Shown: positions 7,562 through 17,096 of the stretch, one piece after another
How positions within the stretch are numbered: the first letter of the stretch is position 1
Layout: each line of letters opens with the position of its first letter
Origin: Planctomycetaceae bacterium
GTDB taxonomy: Bacteria; Planctomycetota; Phycisphaerae; Sedimentisphaerales; Anaerohalosphaeraceae
Reading direction: 5' to 3'
DNA length: 64,000 nucleotides
NCBI GenBank assembly: GCA_021372945.1
Contig: JAJFTK010000123.1
Coordinates: forward strand, 31,278-95,277
Made by a program: the position numbers and the translations under genes
The notes under the pieces: model-generated
Databases searched by the model: none
The model's input: the letters and a program-made list of their open reading frames with translations, nothing else
What the model was told of the DNA's origin: nothing

Positions 7562-10470
7562 AAGACGCAACTACGCCTGAGACTGTCCAAAGCGCATCGA
7601 CGCCGAAAGCCGTGTCGAAGCGCGCTCAATGTCATTTTATATCCAATACCCATTGGGACAGGGAATGGCGATTCTCCATGCAGCGCACGCGTCACATGCT
7701 CGTTTATATGATGGACATGCTGCTGGACATTTTTGAAAAGGAACCGCATTTCAAGTCCTTCCACCTGGACTCGCAAACGATCCCGCTGCAGGATTACCTG
7801 GAGATCCGGCCGGAACGAAAACCGCTGCTTGAAAAATATGTGCGCGAAAAGAAGCTGTTTGTGGGCCCGTGGTTCTGCCTGCCGGATGAATTCTGTGTCG
7901 GCGGCGAGTCGCTGGTGCGCAACCTGCTGCTGGGCCACAAGATCGCCCGCGAATTCGGCCACGTCAGCAAGACCGGGTATTCGCCGTTTTCCTGGGGCCA
8001 GATCTCGCAGATGCCGCAGATCTATAACAACTTCGGCATCCAGTTCGCCGCCTTCTACCGCGGCGTCAACACCATCGTCGCGCCCCGTTCGGAATATCTG
8101 TGGGAGGGCGCCGATGGAACAACCCTGATCGCGTCACGGCTGGCCGTGCGGCCGCGCTACAATATCTGGTATGTCGTTCAGCGTCCGGCGTATTGGAACC
8201 AGCAGGACGTCAATAACCGCGTGATGCTCTGGAAAAATGGCCACGGCCCGTTCAAGTTCGCCGACGAAGCGCATTACGGGCTGGATATGCAATACGTTCA
8301 TCCCCGCTTTGACTATTTCAAGGACAATCTGCCGCAGCGGGCACGACAGGCCTACGACGAACAGGATGGCGACTGGACGACCGTTCACCGGTTCTGGTCG
8401 TGTGGGCATGATTCTTCGTGCCCGGATATTCGCGAGGTCCGAATGATTGCCGATTGTGGAGCCGCCCTCAAGGATGAGGCGGATGTCTTTCACAGCAGCT
8501 TCGAGGAATTTCAAAAGGGCGTTTGCCAAAACGCCTCCACGGACCTTCCCAGGGCCAAGGGCGAGATGCGGCACTACTACACTGCCGGCAGCACCAGCGT
8601 TCTGTTCGGCTGGGTTATTTCCGCCCGCATGGACCTCAAGAAAGACAACTTTATCACCGAACGAGCCCTGACCGCTTACGCCGAGCCGCTGGCCGTATTT
8701 TCCGGCCTCCTCGGGGCGGGCTACCCGCAGGGCTTTATCGATAACGCCTATAATTGGCTGCTGCAAAACCACGGGCACGATTCGATCGGGGGCTGCAGCC
8801 GCGATATCATCGGAATGGATATGCTTCATCGAACGCGCCAGAGCCGCGAGATCAGTTCCTGCGTCACCGAGCGCGCGATGATGAATCTTGTCGGTTCGAT
8901 TGACTTGTCAAAGTGCAAGCCAAACGATATGACGCTGGTCGTTTATAATCCGTCTGCGTTCAAGAGAACCGAGATCATGCCCGCGGTGATCGATATTCCG
9001 CAAGAGTGGGAATGTGACGCGTTCGAGGTCCAGGATGAACATCACAACCGCGTCGGCATGCAGCTTTGCGGCACTTCCTCCAAAAGCACGCCGATCGTGC
9101 AATCGCCGAATGATACGCCGAACACAATGCAGATGAAACGGCATCACGTGCGTTTGAAACTGGAGGAGATCTCCTCCATGGGTTATCGCACGTTCATGAT
9201 CAAGCCGCTCAAGAAATTCTGCGCTCGCAAGCCCAAGAGCCTCTTAACCGGGCCGGACATGATGGAAAACGAATTTCTTGCCGTCAAGATCAACTCTAAC
9301 GGAACGCTTCGCGTGACGGACAAACAAACCGGCAAGGTTTTTGACAACATGGGCTACTTCCGCGATTCGAGCGAGATCGGCAATCCCTGGGAACATCACA
9401 CAGTCGCCAGTGAATCCCGCTATACCAGCCTGAACGAAAATGCCGAAGTGGTGCTGGTCCAGGAAGGACCCCTGGAGACGGAATTTCGGGTGACGTTATG
9501 CATGATGCTGCCGCAGGGCCGCACCAAAGATGACCGTGCACGCAGCGAACAGCTCGTACCCTTCAAGATCGTCAATCATGTCAGACTTCGCTGGGGGCAG
9601 CCCTGGGTGGAGATCTCGACGGCGATCGACAATATCATTGAGGACCACTACCTGCAGGTGGCCTTCCCGACAAATATTCTCAGCGACAAAGTCATGGTGC
9701 AGGGGCAGTTCGATACGATCGAACGTTCGGTCATCCCGCCGGATCCATCTTTATTCGATGAAAAGCCGCAAACCGAACAGCCGATGAATTCGTTTGTCGA
9801 TATCAGTGACGCTGCGCATGGACTGGCGCTGCTCAATGAAGGGCTAAAGGCCTATGAAGCTGCCGATGACCCCGCGCGCACGATCAGTTTGACTTTGCTT
9901 CGATGTTTCCCGCTACGGATCTGCGTCACACAGGACATGCTGGATTACAGCCAGGTCGATAAAGGTTCGCAGTGTCTTGGCCGCCACGTTTTCCGCTATG
10001 CCGTGATGCCGCACGCCGGCGACTGGGAGCAGGCGAAGGTCTGGCAGGCTGCGGATCGTTTCAACCTTGATTTCCTGGCGGCTCAGGTCGGGCCGACTCA
10101 TCACGGGACCGAGCCTTTGACAAAGTCGTTTCTTGAGATCAAACCGGATGTGCTGCTCATCAGTTGCGTCAAGCGCAGTGAAAGCGGTAAAGGCTGGGTG
10201 GTGCGGTTTTACAATCCGTTTAACAGAACGATCCAGGGCGCTGTCCGCTTGAACAAGGGTTTTGCCGAGCCGGCAAAGGTTCTTTCGCCGGTGGAGCGGG
10301 TTGGATTGGAATTTTCACTTCCGACCGAAAAAACCGGCAAATGGGAAACCGTCCGGCAGGTTACAATGGAAGAATTGCCGGAATACGACCTGGTAATGGA
10401 TCCGGAAGGCTGGGTCCAGTTTGAATTGACGAAGAAGAAAATCATGACGATCGAATTTTTGGCGACATAA
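7558..10470 (+). CDS. GH38-family alpha-mannosidase-like protein with altered nucleophile motif
   Basis: About 970 residues, the full length of bacterial GH38 enzymes, without a signal peptide, so cytosolic. The N-terminal zinc motif SNTHWDREW and the second histidine region NHGHDSIGGCS are present, as are the family landmarks HLDSQTIPLQDY and a C-terminal GH38-type beta domain. In known members the loop reading about GYLPDSFGQ carries the Asp that is both nucleophile and zinc ligand. Here it reads GYSPFSWGQ, with Phe at that position. Either this is a divergent clade using another residue or the protein is not a classical retaining mannosidase. ATG 7558 has GGAGAG 7 bases upstream and overlaps the stop of the HAD gene. 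Together with the symporter and GH99-like lipoprotein it points to mannose-containing glycans as substrate. Confidence 0.88.
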   Translation: MKDATTPETVQSASTPKAVSKRAQCHFISNTHWDREWRFSMQRTRHMLVYMMDMLLDIFEKEPHFKSFHLDSQTIPLQDYLEIRPERKPLLEKYVREKKLFVGPWFCLPDEFCVGGESLVRNLLLGHKIAREFGHVSKTGYSPFSWGQISQMPQIYNNFGIQFAAFYRGVNTIVAPRSEYLWEGADGTTLIASRLAVRPRYNIWYVVQRPAYWNQQDVNNRVMLWKNGHGPFKFADEAHYGLDMQYVHPRFDYFKDNLPQRARQAYDEQDGDWTTVHRFWSCGHDSSCPDIREVRMIADCGAALKDEADVFHSSFEEFQKGVCQNASTDLPRAKGEMRHYYTAGSTSVLFGWVISARMDLKKDNFITERALTAYAEPLAVFSGLLGAGYPQGFIDNAYNWLLQNHGHDSIGGCSRDIIGMDMLHRTRQSREISSCVTERAMMNLVGSIDLSKCKPNDMTLVVYNPSAFKRTEIMPAVIDIPQEWECDAFEVQDEHHNRVGMQLCGTSSKSTPIVQSPNDTPNTMQMKRHHVRLKLEEISSMGYRTFMIKPLKKFCARKPKSLLTGPDMMENEFLAVKINSNGTLRVTDKQTGKVFDNMGYFRDSSEIGNPWEHHTVASESRYTSLNENAEVVLVQEGPLETEFRVTLCMMLPQGRTKDDRARSEQLVPFKIVNHVRLRWGQPWVEISTAIDNIIEDHYLQVAFPTNILSDKVMVQGQFDTIERSVIPPDPSLFDEKPQTEQPMNSFVDISDAAHGLALLNEGLKAYEAADDPARTISLTLLRCFPLRICVTQDMLDYSQVDKGSQCLGRHVFRYAVMPHAGDWEQAKVWQAADRFNLDFLAAQVGPTHHGTEPLTKSFLEIKPDVLLISCVKRSESGKGWVVRFYNPFNRTIQGAVRLNKGFAEPAKVLSPVERVGLEFSLPTEKTGKWETVRQVTMEELPEYDLVMDPEGWVQFELTKKKIMTIEFLAT

Positions 10471-10488
10471 CCCCAAAATGGAGTTTCT

Positions 10489-12585
10489 ATGAGCTCACTG
10501 CACTTGGTGGACCGCGTCATCATCTTTGTTTATTTTGTGTGTCTCGTCGGACTGGGCTTGCATCTTAAGAAAAAGGCTTCCGGCGGGATGGATGACTACT
10601 TCTTGGGCGGACGCCAGTTGCCGTGGTGGGCGTTGGGCATTTCCGGGATGGCCAGTTTTTTGGACCTCACCGGAACGATGATCATCGTTTCCTTTCTATA
10701 CATGATGGGCCCGCGCGGGCTTTTTGTCGAATTTCGCGGGGGAGCGGTGCTCGTGCTGGCGGTGATGATGTTATGGACAGGCAAGTGGCATCGTCGTTCC
10801 GGCTGCATCACCGGCGCCGAGTGGATGGTCTATCGCTTTGGCGACACGCTGGGCGGACGATTTGCCCGTATGTCGGGTGCCCTTGCCGCCATCGTTAGTT
10901 CCGTTGGGATGATCGCTTACCTGATCAAGGGTTCCGGCCTGTTCGTGGCGATGTTTCTGCCGATCTCGCCGGAATGGTGCGCGATCGTCATGATCGGCCT
11001 GGCGACGATTTACATCTTGACCTCGGGTTTTTACGGCGTCGTTTATACGGACATTTTCCAATCGGGCATCATCCTCGTGGCGGTCGTTTTCATCTCGGTG
11101 ATGGCTTTTATGAAGGTAGAAAGCCTGGATCAGATCGCCGCACTGGCCAAAGAGGTTACCGGCCAGGCTGCCTGGACAACTTCTTCGTGCAGTTGGAAAA
11201 CCCCAATGCCTAAGGGCTATGAACAATATAATTTCCTGTTCATCGTCGCGGCGTTCTACCTGTTCAGGAACATCATTTTTGGAATGGGCTCCGGCGGCGA
11301 CCAGCGGTACTTTGGCGCCAAGGACGATAAAGAATGCGGCAAGCTCACCTTCCTGTGGACCAACCTCATGATGTTCCGCTGGCCGATGATGATGGGTTTT
11401 GCGGTGCTGGGTTTGTTCATGGTCAAGAACCTGTTTCCGGACCAGACCGTGCTGGCCGAGGCCGCGACGCTGGTTAAGGCGCAAGTTGGGCAGGTTGACA
11501 AGAGCCGCTGGGCGGAAGTGCTTGCCAGTATCTCCAATTCGCCGCAGAATTTTCCGGCCGAATTCGTGGAGCGATTGCAGGTCCTTTTCGGCGCGGAGTG
11601 GCAGGTCAAAATGCACCTGTTGAGTTATGAAGGGACGATCGATCCCGAGCGGATCCTGCCAGCGGTGATACTCTATAATATGCCGGTGGGGCTCAAGGGC
11701 CTCGTGCTGGTGGCCCTGATCGCGGCGTCGCTGTCGACGTTCGGCTCGATCGTCAACTGGACGATTGGATTTTTCACACGGGATTTTTATCAAGCTTACC
11801 TGCGGCCCAAGGCCTCAAATCAGGAATTATTGAGAGTCAGTTGGATATTCGGATTTGTATTTGTGGTAGCCAGTTTCCTGTTTGCTTATTCCGTAAAGAA
11901 CATCAATGATATCTGGGACTGGTTCATTATGGCGCTGGGCGGAGGACTTGTGATCCCAAGCATCCTGCGCTTCTACTGGTGGCGGTTCAACGGCGGCGGA
12001 TTTGCGATCGGGACAATGGTTGGTCTGATCGGCGCTATCGTTTTTCGAATTGCCCAGGTCTATTACGGTGACGCCAGCCCCCAGATCAGTATGATCCTGA
12101 GCAATCCCGTGCTCCAATTCTTTATTACTGTGCTGATCGGATTGATCGGAACCATCATTGGCACCTATCTGACCCGTCCGACCGACCAGAAGATACTGCA
12201 GCAGTTTTACCGTACGACACGTCCGTTCGGGTTCTGGAAACCGCTTCTGAACACGCTCAGTCCGCAGGTTAGGGCCGAGGTGAAGAAGGAACACATTCGC
12301 GATGTTGTCGCGTTGCCGTTCGCGTTGGCCTGGCAGATTACCTTGTTCCTGCTGCCGATGCTTCTTCTGATCAAGAATTGGTCGGCGTTTTGGATCACGC
12401 TGTCTATCTTTGCGGTTTCGCTGGCGGGTCTTTACTTTATCTGGCTGAGGAAGTGGGGCGAGGAGGTGGTCTTTGAGGGTTCCGTGCAGCCGAGGGCCGC
12501 GCAAATCCTCGACCCGACCGTACCTTCCGAAAAGGCCAAAGCGGCGGTGCACGTGAAGCCTGAAATTGCGGAAGTGAAAAAATGA
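10489..12585 (+). CDS. Sodium:solute symporter family (SSF) transporter
   Basis: Inner-membrane Na+-coupled transporter of 698 residues with about 13 hydrophobic segments. Typical SSF phrases occur near the N-terminus (DYFLGGRQLPWWALGISGMA) and around the fifth to seventh helices (TSGFYGVVYTDIFQSGIIL). Near the middle a soluble stretch of about 75 residues (roughly positions 320-395) separates two helices, and the C-terminus carries an extra soluble tail ending in a Lys/Glu-rich segment. Both make it longer than the usual 500-550 residue SSF protein; such long forms are common in planctomycete sugar loci. TGGAG lies upstream of the start, and the stop overlaps the next start (ATGA). From its neighbours it probably imports mannose or mannosides; the substrate is inferred. 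Confidence 0.92.
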   Translation: MSSLHLVDRVIIFVYFVCLVGLGLHLKKKASGGMDDYFLGGRQLPWWALGISGMASFLDLTGTMIIVSFLYMMGPRGLFVEFRGGAVLVLAVMMLWTGKWHRRSGCITGAEWMVYRFGDTLGGRFARMSGALAAIVSSVGMIAYLIKGSGLFVAMFLPISPEWCAIVMIGLATIYILTSGFYGVVYTDIFQSGIILVAVVFISVMAFMKVESLDQIAALAKEVTGQAAWTTSSCSWKTPMPKGYEQYNFLFIVAAFYLFRNIIFGMGSGGDQRYFGAKDDKECGKLTFLWTNLMMFRWPMMMGFAVLGLFMVKNLFPDQTVLAEAATLVKAQVGQVDKSRWAEVLASISNSPQNFPAEFVERLQVLFGAEWQVKMHLLSYEGTIDPERILPAVILYNMPVGLKGLVLVALIAASLSTFGSIVNWTIGFFTRDFYQAYLRPKASNQELLRVSWIFGFVFVVASFLFAYSVKNINDIWDWFIMALGGGLVIPSILRFYWWRFNGGGFAIGTMVGLIGAIVFRIAQVYYGDASPQISMILSNPVLQFFITVLIGLIGTIIGTYLTRPTDQKILQQFYRTTRPFGFWKPLLNTLSPQVRAEVKKEHIRDVVALPFALAWQITLFLLPMLLLIKNWSAFWITLSIFAVSLAGLYFIWLRKWGEEVVFEGSVQPRAAQILDPTVPSEKAKAAVHVKPEIAEVKK

Positions 12586-13946
12586 GAATTCATCGTAAGA
12601 GTTTTTGGGCTATCGCATTGTTTGGGGCCGTTTGCTCCATCTTACCCGTGTCATGCTGCGCAACGTCAACGATGCCAACGGAATCGGCCGATCTCACGAG
12701 ACAGCAGGCGATCGAAATGACATTAAAATCCTATGATGGTCCGCATGCGGAGGGGACTGACAGGCACACGATGATCGGCAAGGTTCTGACAGGCTACCAG
12801 GGATGGTTTACCTGCCCTGGCGATGGTTCGGGGCGGGGCTGGTTTCATTGGGGCAAGGACGTTTTTGAGCCGGGCAACTGCAAGATCGATATGTGGCCGG
12901 ATATGACCGAGTACGGACCCGACGAACGGTTTGCCACGTCGTTTAAGCATGCCGATGGCAGCACGGCGTACGTCTTTAGTTCCATGCATCCGGCGACGGT
13001 AAACCGTCATTTTAAGTGGATGGCCGATTACGGCATTGACGGCGCGTTCGTTCAGCGTTTTATCACCGAAACACAGCAGCCCAGGTCGCTTTTACATGCG
13101 AACACGGTTTTGGCGAACTGCCGCAGTGCAGCGAATCGAAACGGCCGAGTTTACGCGCTGATGTACGATATTTCCGGCCTGCAGAAAGGGCAGATCGAGT
13201 TAGTGATCCAGGATTGGAAGATGCTCGTGGATCGCATGCGTCTCACTCAGGACCCCAATGACAAGGCGTATCTGCGACATAATGGTAAGCCAGTGATCGC
13301 TGTGTGGGGTATCGGCTTTGAGGGAAGAGACTATACATTGCAGGAATGCGCGGCTCTGGTCGATTTTCTCAAGAACGATAAAACGTACGGCGGACTGACC
13401 GTGATGCTTGGCATCCCAACCTATTGGCGGACGCTCCGGAACGATTCTGTTACGGATCCCTTCCTGCATCAGATCGTCAAGAAGGCCGATGTGCTCAGTC
13501 CCTGGATGGTCGGAAGGGTGAAAAACAAGGCGGACGTCGAAGAATTTGCCTACAATCGCATTTGGAAACCGGACTTGGAATGGTGCAAACAGAACGGTAA
13601 AGACTATCTGCCTGTGGTGTTCCCCGGATTTAGCTGGTACAACCTCAAACAGGACCCATCTACCTTCAATGCCATCCCCCGCAACGGCGGCCGGTTCCTG
13701 TGGGATCAGTACGTGGCGGCCAAAAAGGTGGGCGCCGCGATGGTCTACCAGGCCATGTTCGACGAAGTGGACGAAGGCACGGCGATCTTCAAGGTCACCA
13801 ACGACCCGCCGACCGGCCCATCGAAGTTTCTTACCTATGAAGGACTGCCAAGCGACCACTACTTATGGCTGACCGGACAGGGGGCAAAACTGATCAGGGG
13901 AGAAATTCCGACCGATTTTCCTGAACGAAACCAGCCGCAAAACTGA
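12582..13946 (+). CDS. GH99/GH71-like endo-alpha-mannosidase-type lipoprotein
   Basis: Lipoprotein: basic start, hydrophobic stretch and lipobox LPVSC with Cys at about residue 25, so anchored outside the cytoplasm. The mature part matches the GH99/GH71-like TIM barrel: GYQGWFTCPGDGSGRGWFHW near residue 70, HFKWMADYGIDGAFVQRF, and a C-terminal acidic segment YQAMFDEVDEGTAIFK that corresponds to the catalytic region of such enzymes. Family members cleave internal alpha-mannosyl linkages of mannans or N-glycans. This one would release fragments outside the cell for import by the symporter and trimming by the GH38-like protein. The start overlaps the stop of the transporter gene (ATGA). No terminator was seen after it; the next promoter overlaps its end. 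Confidence 0.85.
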   Translation: MRIHRKSFWAIALFGAVCSILPVSCCATSTMPTESADLTRQQAIEMTLKSYDGPHAEGTDRHTMIGKVLTGYQGWFTCPGDGSGRGWFHWGKDVFEPGNCKIDMWPDMTEYGPDERFATSFKHADGSTAYVFSSMHPATVNRHFKWMADYGIDGAFVQRFITETQQPRSLLHANTVLANCRSAANRNGRVYALMYDISGLQKGQIELVIQDWKMLVDRMRLTQDPNDKAYLRHNGKPVIAVWGIGFEGRDYTLQECAALVDFLKNDKTYGGLTVMLGIPTYWRTLRNDSVTDPFLHQIVKKADVLSPWMVGRVKNKADVEEFAYNRIWKPDLEWCKQNGKDYLPVVFPGFSWYNLKQDPSTFNAIPRNGGRFLWDQYVAAKKVGAAMVYQAMFDEVDEGTAIFKVTNDPPTGPSKFLTYEGLPSDHYLWLTGQGAKLIRGEIPTDFPERNQPQN

Positions 13947-13952
13947 TATAAT
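13944..13952 (+). promoter_or_regulatory. Extended -10 promoter of the radical SAM operon
   Basis: TGATATAAT is a perfect extended -10 element. No convincing -35 was found 16-18 bases upstream, which the TGn extension can offset. It overlaps the end of the GH99-like gene, with a predicted start near 13959. Confidence 0.55.
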
Positions 13953-13999
13953 ACTCCTGATGTTCAGGTGAATCGGAGTTTTCCGGGGTCGCATTGTCG

Positions 14000-16039
14000 A
14001 TGCTTAAACGTATTGTTCTTATACTGGCAGCTCTTTTAGCAACAGTCTGCGTGGCCTTTTGGGTCAGATCAGACAAACCTATCCAACAAGATTTGATTCC
14101 GGAGATTTTGGATATCCGAACTTCCCAAGCAATGATTGTCTGGATATCCGCAGATAGCTATAAAGGCGCTGTGGATTTTTGGCCCGCCGGCAAAGAGCAG
14201 GAACGTATGACCGCTGCCGAAAGCTTCCCAGGCGCTTCCCGCCGGCATGAAGTTAAGCTTACCGGTCTGCGGGCAGGGACGCGTTATATCTACCAGGTCC
14301 AGGGTTCTCAAACCCGCTGCCAGTTCCAGACCCAACCGCCTGTGAATAGTCCTTTTTCATTGCTTCTGCTTTGGGGCGATATGTCTGGCAAATTAACCTC
14401 GCTCTTAAGGTCAGAGGTGCCAGAGTTTGTTGTTACACTGAACCGTGAAGTCGAAGAAGATCAGAAGGATGCCTTTGCGGCCATTCGTCCGTATGTTCCA
14501 GTTTACACGATAGAAGGCGTGGATTCGCCTTTTCTCAAGCTTCTGAACGATTCAAAACAGCAAAAAACCAGGGATCCGTGGTCTCTGGACTGGGCGGGTC
14601 TGCGGCTCATTTTTACAGACAAGACCGATTTTCCGGATGAACTCTTGAATGCGCCGGCTGCACACACGATTGGCTTGATTGTTACTCCGGCAGGGCAAAA
14701 TATAGATATCGAAGCTTTGTCCAAATCGGACTTTCATGATCGCCTGCGGCAGCACAATGGACGATACCCCAACAGCCCCGTGGCGTTTGTTGCCATTGCG
14801 GACCGGCAAGCTGAAGGGGTTCAAACAGACGGCATCAGGTACTTGGGGCCCGGTACGGCAGGGCAGAATGACACCGGGGCGATCCGCATCGATGTCGATG
14901 TCGATTCCGCCAGGGCCGTGCTGCTTGGCGAAAACAAGGAAATTGTCCTCAAGGAACCGCCGCTTGGCGAGAAACTGACCTGTGAGGATTGCCGTCGTTT
15001 GGCCGACAAGGGCGCCTATGAAGCAAGCATCCAAGCGTATCTGAAGTTTATCGAAGCCAACAAAGGACATTTTCAGATTGATGATGCCTATTACGCGATC
15101 GCCGATATCTATGATTTTAAGCTCTTCGAGTTTGAGCAGGCTGTTTCCTGGTACGAACAATTGATCAAGGAATATCCCAACGGCACGCTTGTACCTTTGG
15201 CCAATCAGCGGATCAAGCATATCACCGCTTACTCCGATTTCAGCTACGAACCTTTAACGCGGTTCGAGAGGATCCGTGCCGTGGAGTACGCCCGAAAAAA
15301 AGAGCAGACATCCCAGCGAGATCAATTGCTCGCGAATGTCGAACAATTGATCCGGCAATATCCCGATAGTCGGCTTGCGCCGGTTATGCAGCTTTGGCTT
15401 GCAAATCAATACCGCACCTTCTCACCGGCCAAAGCCGTCGAGGCGTACCTCTTGCTCAAAAAGAATTACGGCCCCAGCGACGAGGCAAAAGAGGCGGCGT
15501 TTGAGATCGGGTCGACCTATTACGATGCCGGGCAGTATCGGCAGGCCATTGCCGCCTTCGAGCAGGCCATGACCGAATTGCCTTCGCTGAGCGATACGAT
15601 CAAAGCCCAGGTCGCGCGCTCTTATCGCAACATTCGGCGAGACTGCATTGCGTACGGCTGCTGGGCAGCCGTTGCGGTGATTGGCTTACTGGCGATTTGC
15701 CTAAAACCCCGGCGTCTGCAAAACGATGTCTTGCTGCATGGGAGCGTGGTCTTTGTTGCGGCGGCGGTGCTGCTGTACGCCGGCGCTTGGATGATCCGAG
15801 AACAGTTCAATTCCGTGCGTGAAATGCATTCGATCGTACTGTTGTTTGCGCTTGCCTCCGGCTTGAGCGCGGCGTGCGCTGTGAAAGTATCTTCAAGCCT
15901 TGTGCAAATGGGCAAAACAAGAAGGCCCTTGATGAGCTTTTTTGCCGGGTGCGGTGCTTCGGTCATTCTGTTTCCTGCGGCGATTTACCTGGCTGTTTAT
16001 TATTCTTATGCGCATTACCTCATTGTAGTACATTTGTGA
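14000..16039 (+). CDS. Membrane protein: Fn3/phosphoesterase-like N-terminus, TPR repeats, four C-terminal TM helices
   Basis: First gene of the radical SAM operon. It has an N-terminal signal anchor, then a fibronectin-like domain of the kind that precedes purple acid phosphatases (GLRAGTRYIYQVQ). Next comes a region that follows the phosphoesterase fold but has lost most metal ligands (LLWGDMSGK, TLNREVEED). Residues from about 330 to 540 hold TPR-type helices, for example AYYAIADIYDFKLFEFEQAV and GSTYYDAGQYRQAIAAFEQA. The last 140 residues hold four hydrophobic segments. The N-terminal half resembles the fusion protein encoded at 17596, and the TPR plus four-TM half resembles the protein at 20135. 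ATG 14000 is used; a TTG at 13994 is possible, since GGGG lies 5 bases before it and 11 before the ATG. A periplasm-facing scaffold is inferred; function unknown. Confidence 0.7.
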   Translation: MLKRIVLILAALLATVCVAFWVRSDKPIQQDLIPEILDIRTSQAMIVWISADSYKGAVDFWPAGKEQERMTAAESFPGASRRHEVKLTGLRAGTRYIYQVQGSQTRCQFQTQPPVNSPFSLLLLWGDMSGKLTSLLRSEVPEFVVTLNREVEEDQKDAFAAIRPYVPVYTIEGVDSPFLKLLNDSKQQKTRDPWSLDWAGLRLIFTDKTDFPDELLNAPAAHTIGLIVTPAGQNIDIEALSKSDFHDRLRQHNGRYPNSPVAFVAIADRQAEGVQTDGIRYLGPGTAGQNDTGAIRIDVDVDSARAVLLGENKEIVLKEPPLGEKLTCEDCRRLADKGAYEASIQAYLKFIEANKGHFQIDDAYYAIADIYDFKLFEFEQAVSWYEQLIKEYPNGTLVPLANQRIKHITAYSDFSYEPLTRFERIRAVEYARKKEQTSQRDQLLANVEQLIRQYPDSRLAPVMQLWLANQYRTFSPAKAVEAYLLLKKNYGPSDEAKEAAFEIGSTYYDAGQYRQAIAAFEQAMTELPSLSDTIKAQVARSYRNIRRDCIAYGCWAAVAVIGLLAICLKPRRLQNDVLLHGSVVFVAAAVLLYAGAWMIREQFNSVREMHSIVLLFALASGLSAACAVKVSSSLVQMGKTRRPLMSFFAGCGASVILFPAAIYLAVYYSYAHYLIVVHL

Positions 16040-16052
16040 CAGGAGATGCTCT

Positions 16053-16883
16053 ATGAAGATGCGTTTTAAACTTGCAGGTGTTTTAGCGATGTTGTTGATT
16101 CCCGCTGCTGTGGCTGCAGACCAGCCTAATGTGCCCGACCAGGCGGCTGCGGAGCAGTACGTCAAAGCAACGAGGGATCTGGCAAGCCGGCGGATTTTTG
16201 AAGTCGGGGGCCGTGAGAAGATCGATTTATTATTTGCCGCGATGCTGCCGGTCATCAACAGTGTGGACGCTTATTACGCAACCGGGTACAAGGATGAGAT
16301 CTCCAAGTCCTTGCAGCAATGCCTGTCAAACACCAACATGGATATCAACCAGCAGATCATCGGCAAAGGCCTGCAGCATGTCACGGTTCAGGCGATCCGG
16401 CGAGAACTGGATATCATGGCCGCCGCTGCCGCCGCCGGGCGCAAGGCCTCCGGCGAGCGGATCAAGATCTACTTCGAACATATCCGCCCGACCTTTGTCC
16501 GCCGGGATAAAGGATTCTTTGGCGACCAAAAGCCGCTCGAAACAGCCGCCGACCAAAGCATTCAACGTCTAATCGATGCACCCGAAACGGAGTTTCTCTC
16601 CGCTTCGCGAGACCTGGAAGATGTTATTGCGCGAACAATTGCCTTGTCGGTCTTGTACGAAGCAGGGGAACTCGAAAAATCGCGCGATACCGACCTTCAT
16701 TTTTGTGATATCAAAAAAACCGAGGCGACGGTGTACTATCGCATTATTCAGTCGCGAATTCAAAGACGCAGTCCCAAAACGAATGAGACCATTTTGGCCA
16801 TGCTCAACGGCAATTACGCCTCGTGGAATGCCGTCGAACTTGAAAAATACATGGTCCGGGGCCTGGCCATTCCACTAAAGTAA
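16053..16883 (+). CDS. Exported alpha-helical protein of unknown function
   Basis: 276 residues with a clear signal peptide ending near VAADQ. The mature part is predicted to be mostly helical, with an Ala-rich stretch (DIMAAAAAAGRKAS) and no Cys pair, metal motif or repeat that I recognise. AGGAGAT lies 6 bases before ATG 16053. It sits between the TPR/TM protein and the first GYNPNSSS peptide, 13 and 3 bases from its neighbours, so it is cotranscribed with them. It may be a periplasmic accessory protein of this operon. No function is assigned. Confidence 0.75.
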   Translation: MKMRFKLAGVLAMLLIPAAVAADQPNVPDQAAAEQYVKATRDLASRRIFEVGGREKIDLLFAAMLPVINSVDAYYATGYKDEISKSLQQCLSNTNMDINQQIIGKGLQHVTVQAIRRELDIMAAAAAAGRKASGERIKIYFEHIRPTFVRRDKGFFGDQKPLETAADQSIQRLIDAPETEFLSASRDLEDVIARTIALSVLYEAGELEKSRDTDLHFCDIKKTEATVYYRIIQSRIQRRSPKTNETILAMLNGNYASWNAVELEKYMVRGLAIPLK

Positions 16884-16886
16884 ACT

Positions 16887-17096
16887 ATGCAGCAGAATAC
16901 GGAAAAAGGCAGAATTCTCCGCGTCAAAACCGGCTATAACCCGAATTCCAGTTCGATCGGCAGCCAGATACCGGCATTTCTTGCTTACGCGGTGGGTACG
17001 GGCGCTCTGGCGGTTTTTATTTCGCAATTGTCCAGTGCCGTGAAGGCGCATCTCGGTCAAAAGAAATCGGCTCCAGATGCGGAGAAGACCAAGTGA
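16887..17096 (+). CDS. Small membrane peptide 1 with GYNPNSSS motif
   Basis: 69 residues. A basic N-terminal part carries GRILRVKTGYNPNSSSIGS at residues 8-26, followed by one hydrophobic segment (PAFLAYAVGTGALAVFISQL) and a polar Lys-rich tail. The same 19-residue block recurs with two differences in the protein at 19884, while the remaining sequence differs, so this block is the conserved functional part. The start follows the previous stop by 3 bases, and the stop overlaps the GTG of the thioredoxin gene. The operon also encodes a radical SAM/SPASM enzyme, so this peptide may be its substrate; that is inference. It lacks Cys and a recognisable leader cleavage site. Confidence 0.78.
   Translation: MQQNTEKGRILRVKTGYNPNSSSIGSQIPAFLAYAVGTGALAVFISQLSSAVKAHLGQKKSAPDAEKTK

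Noticed and set aside
10771-11793. 340-codon minus-strand frame
   Set aside because: Antisense to the sodium:solute symporter; Arg/His-rich with no signal, motif or ribosome site.
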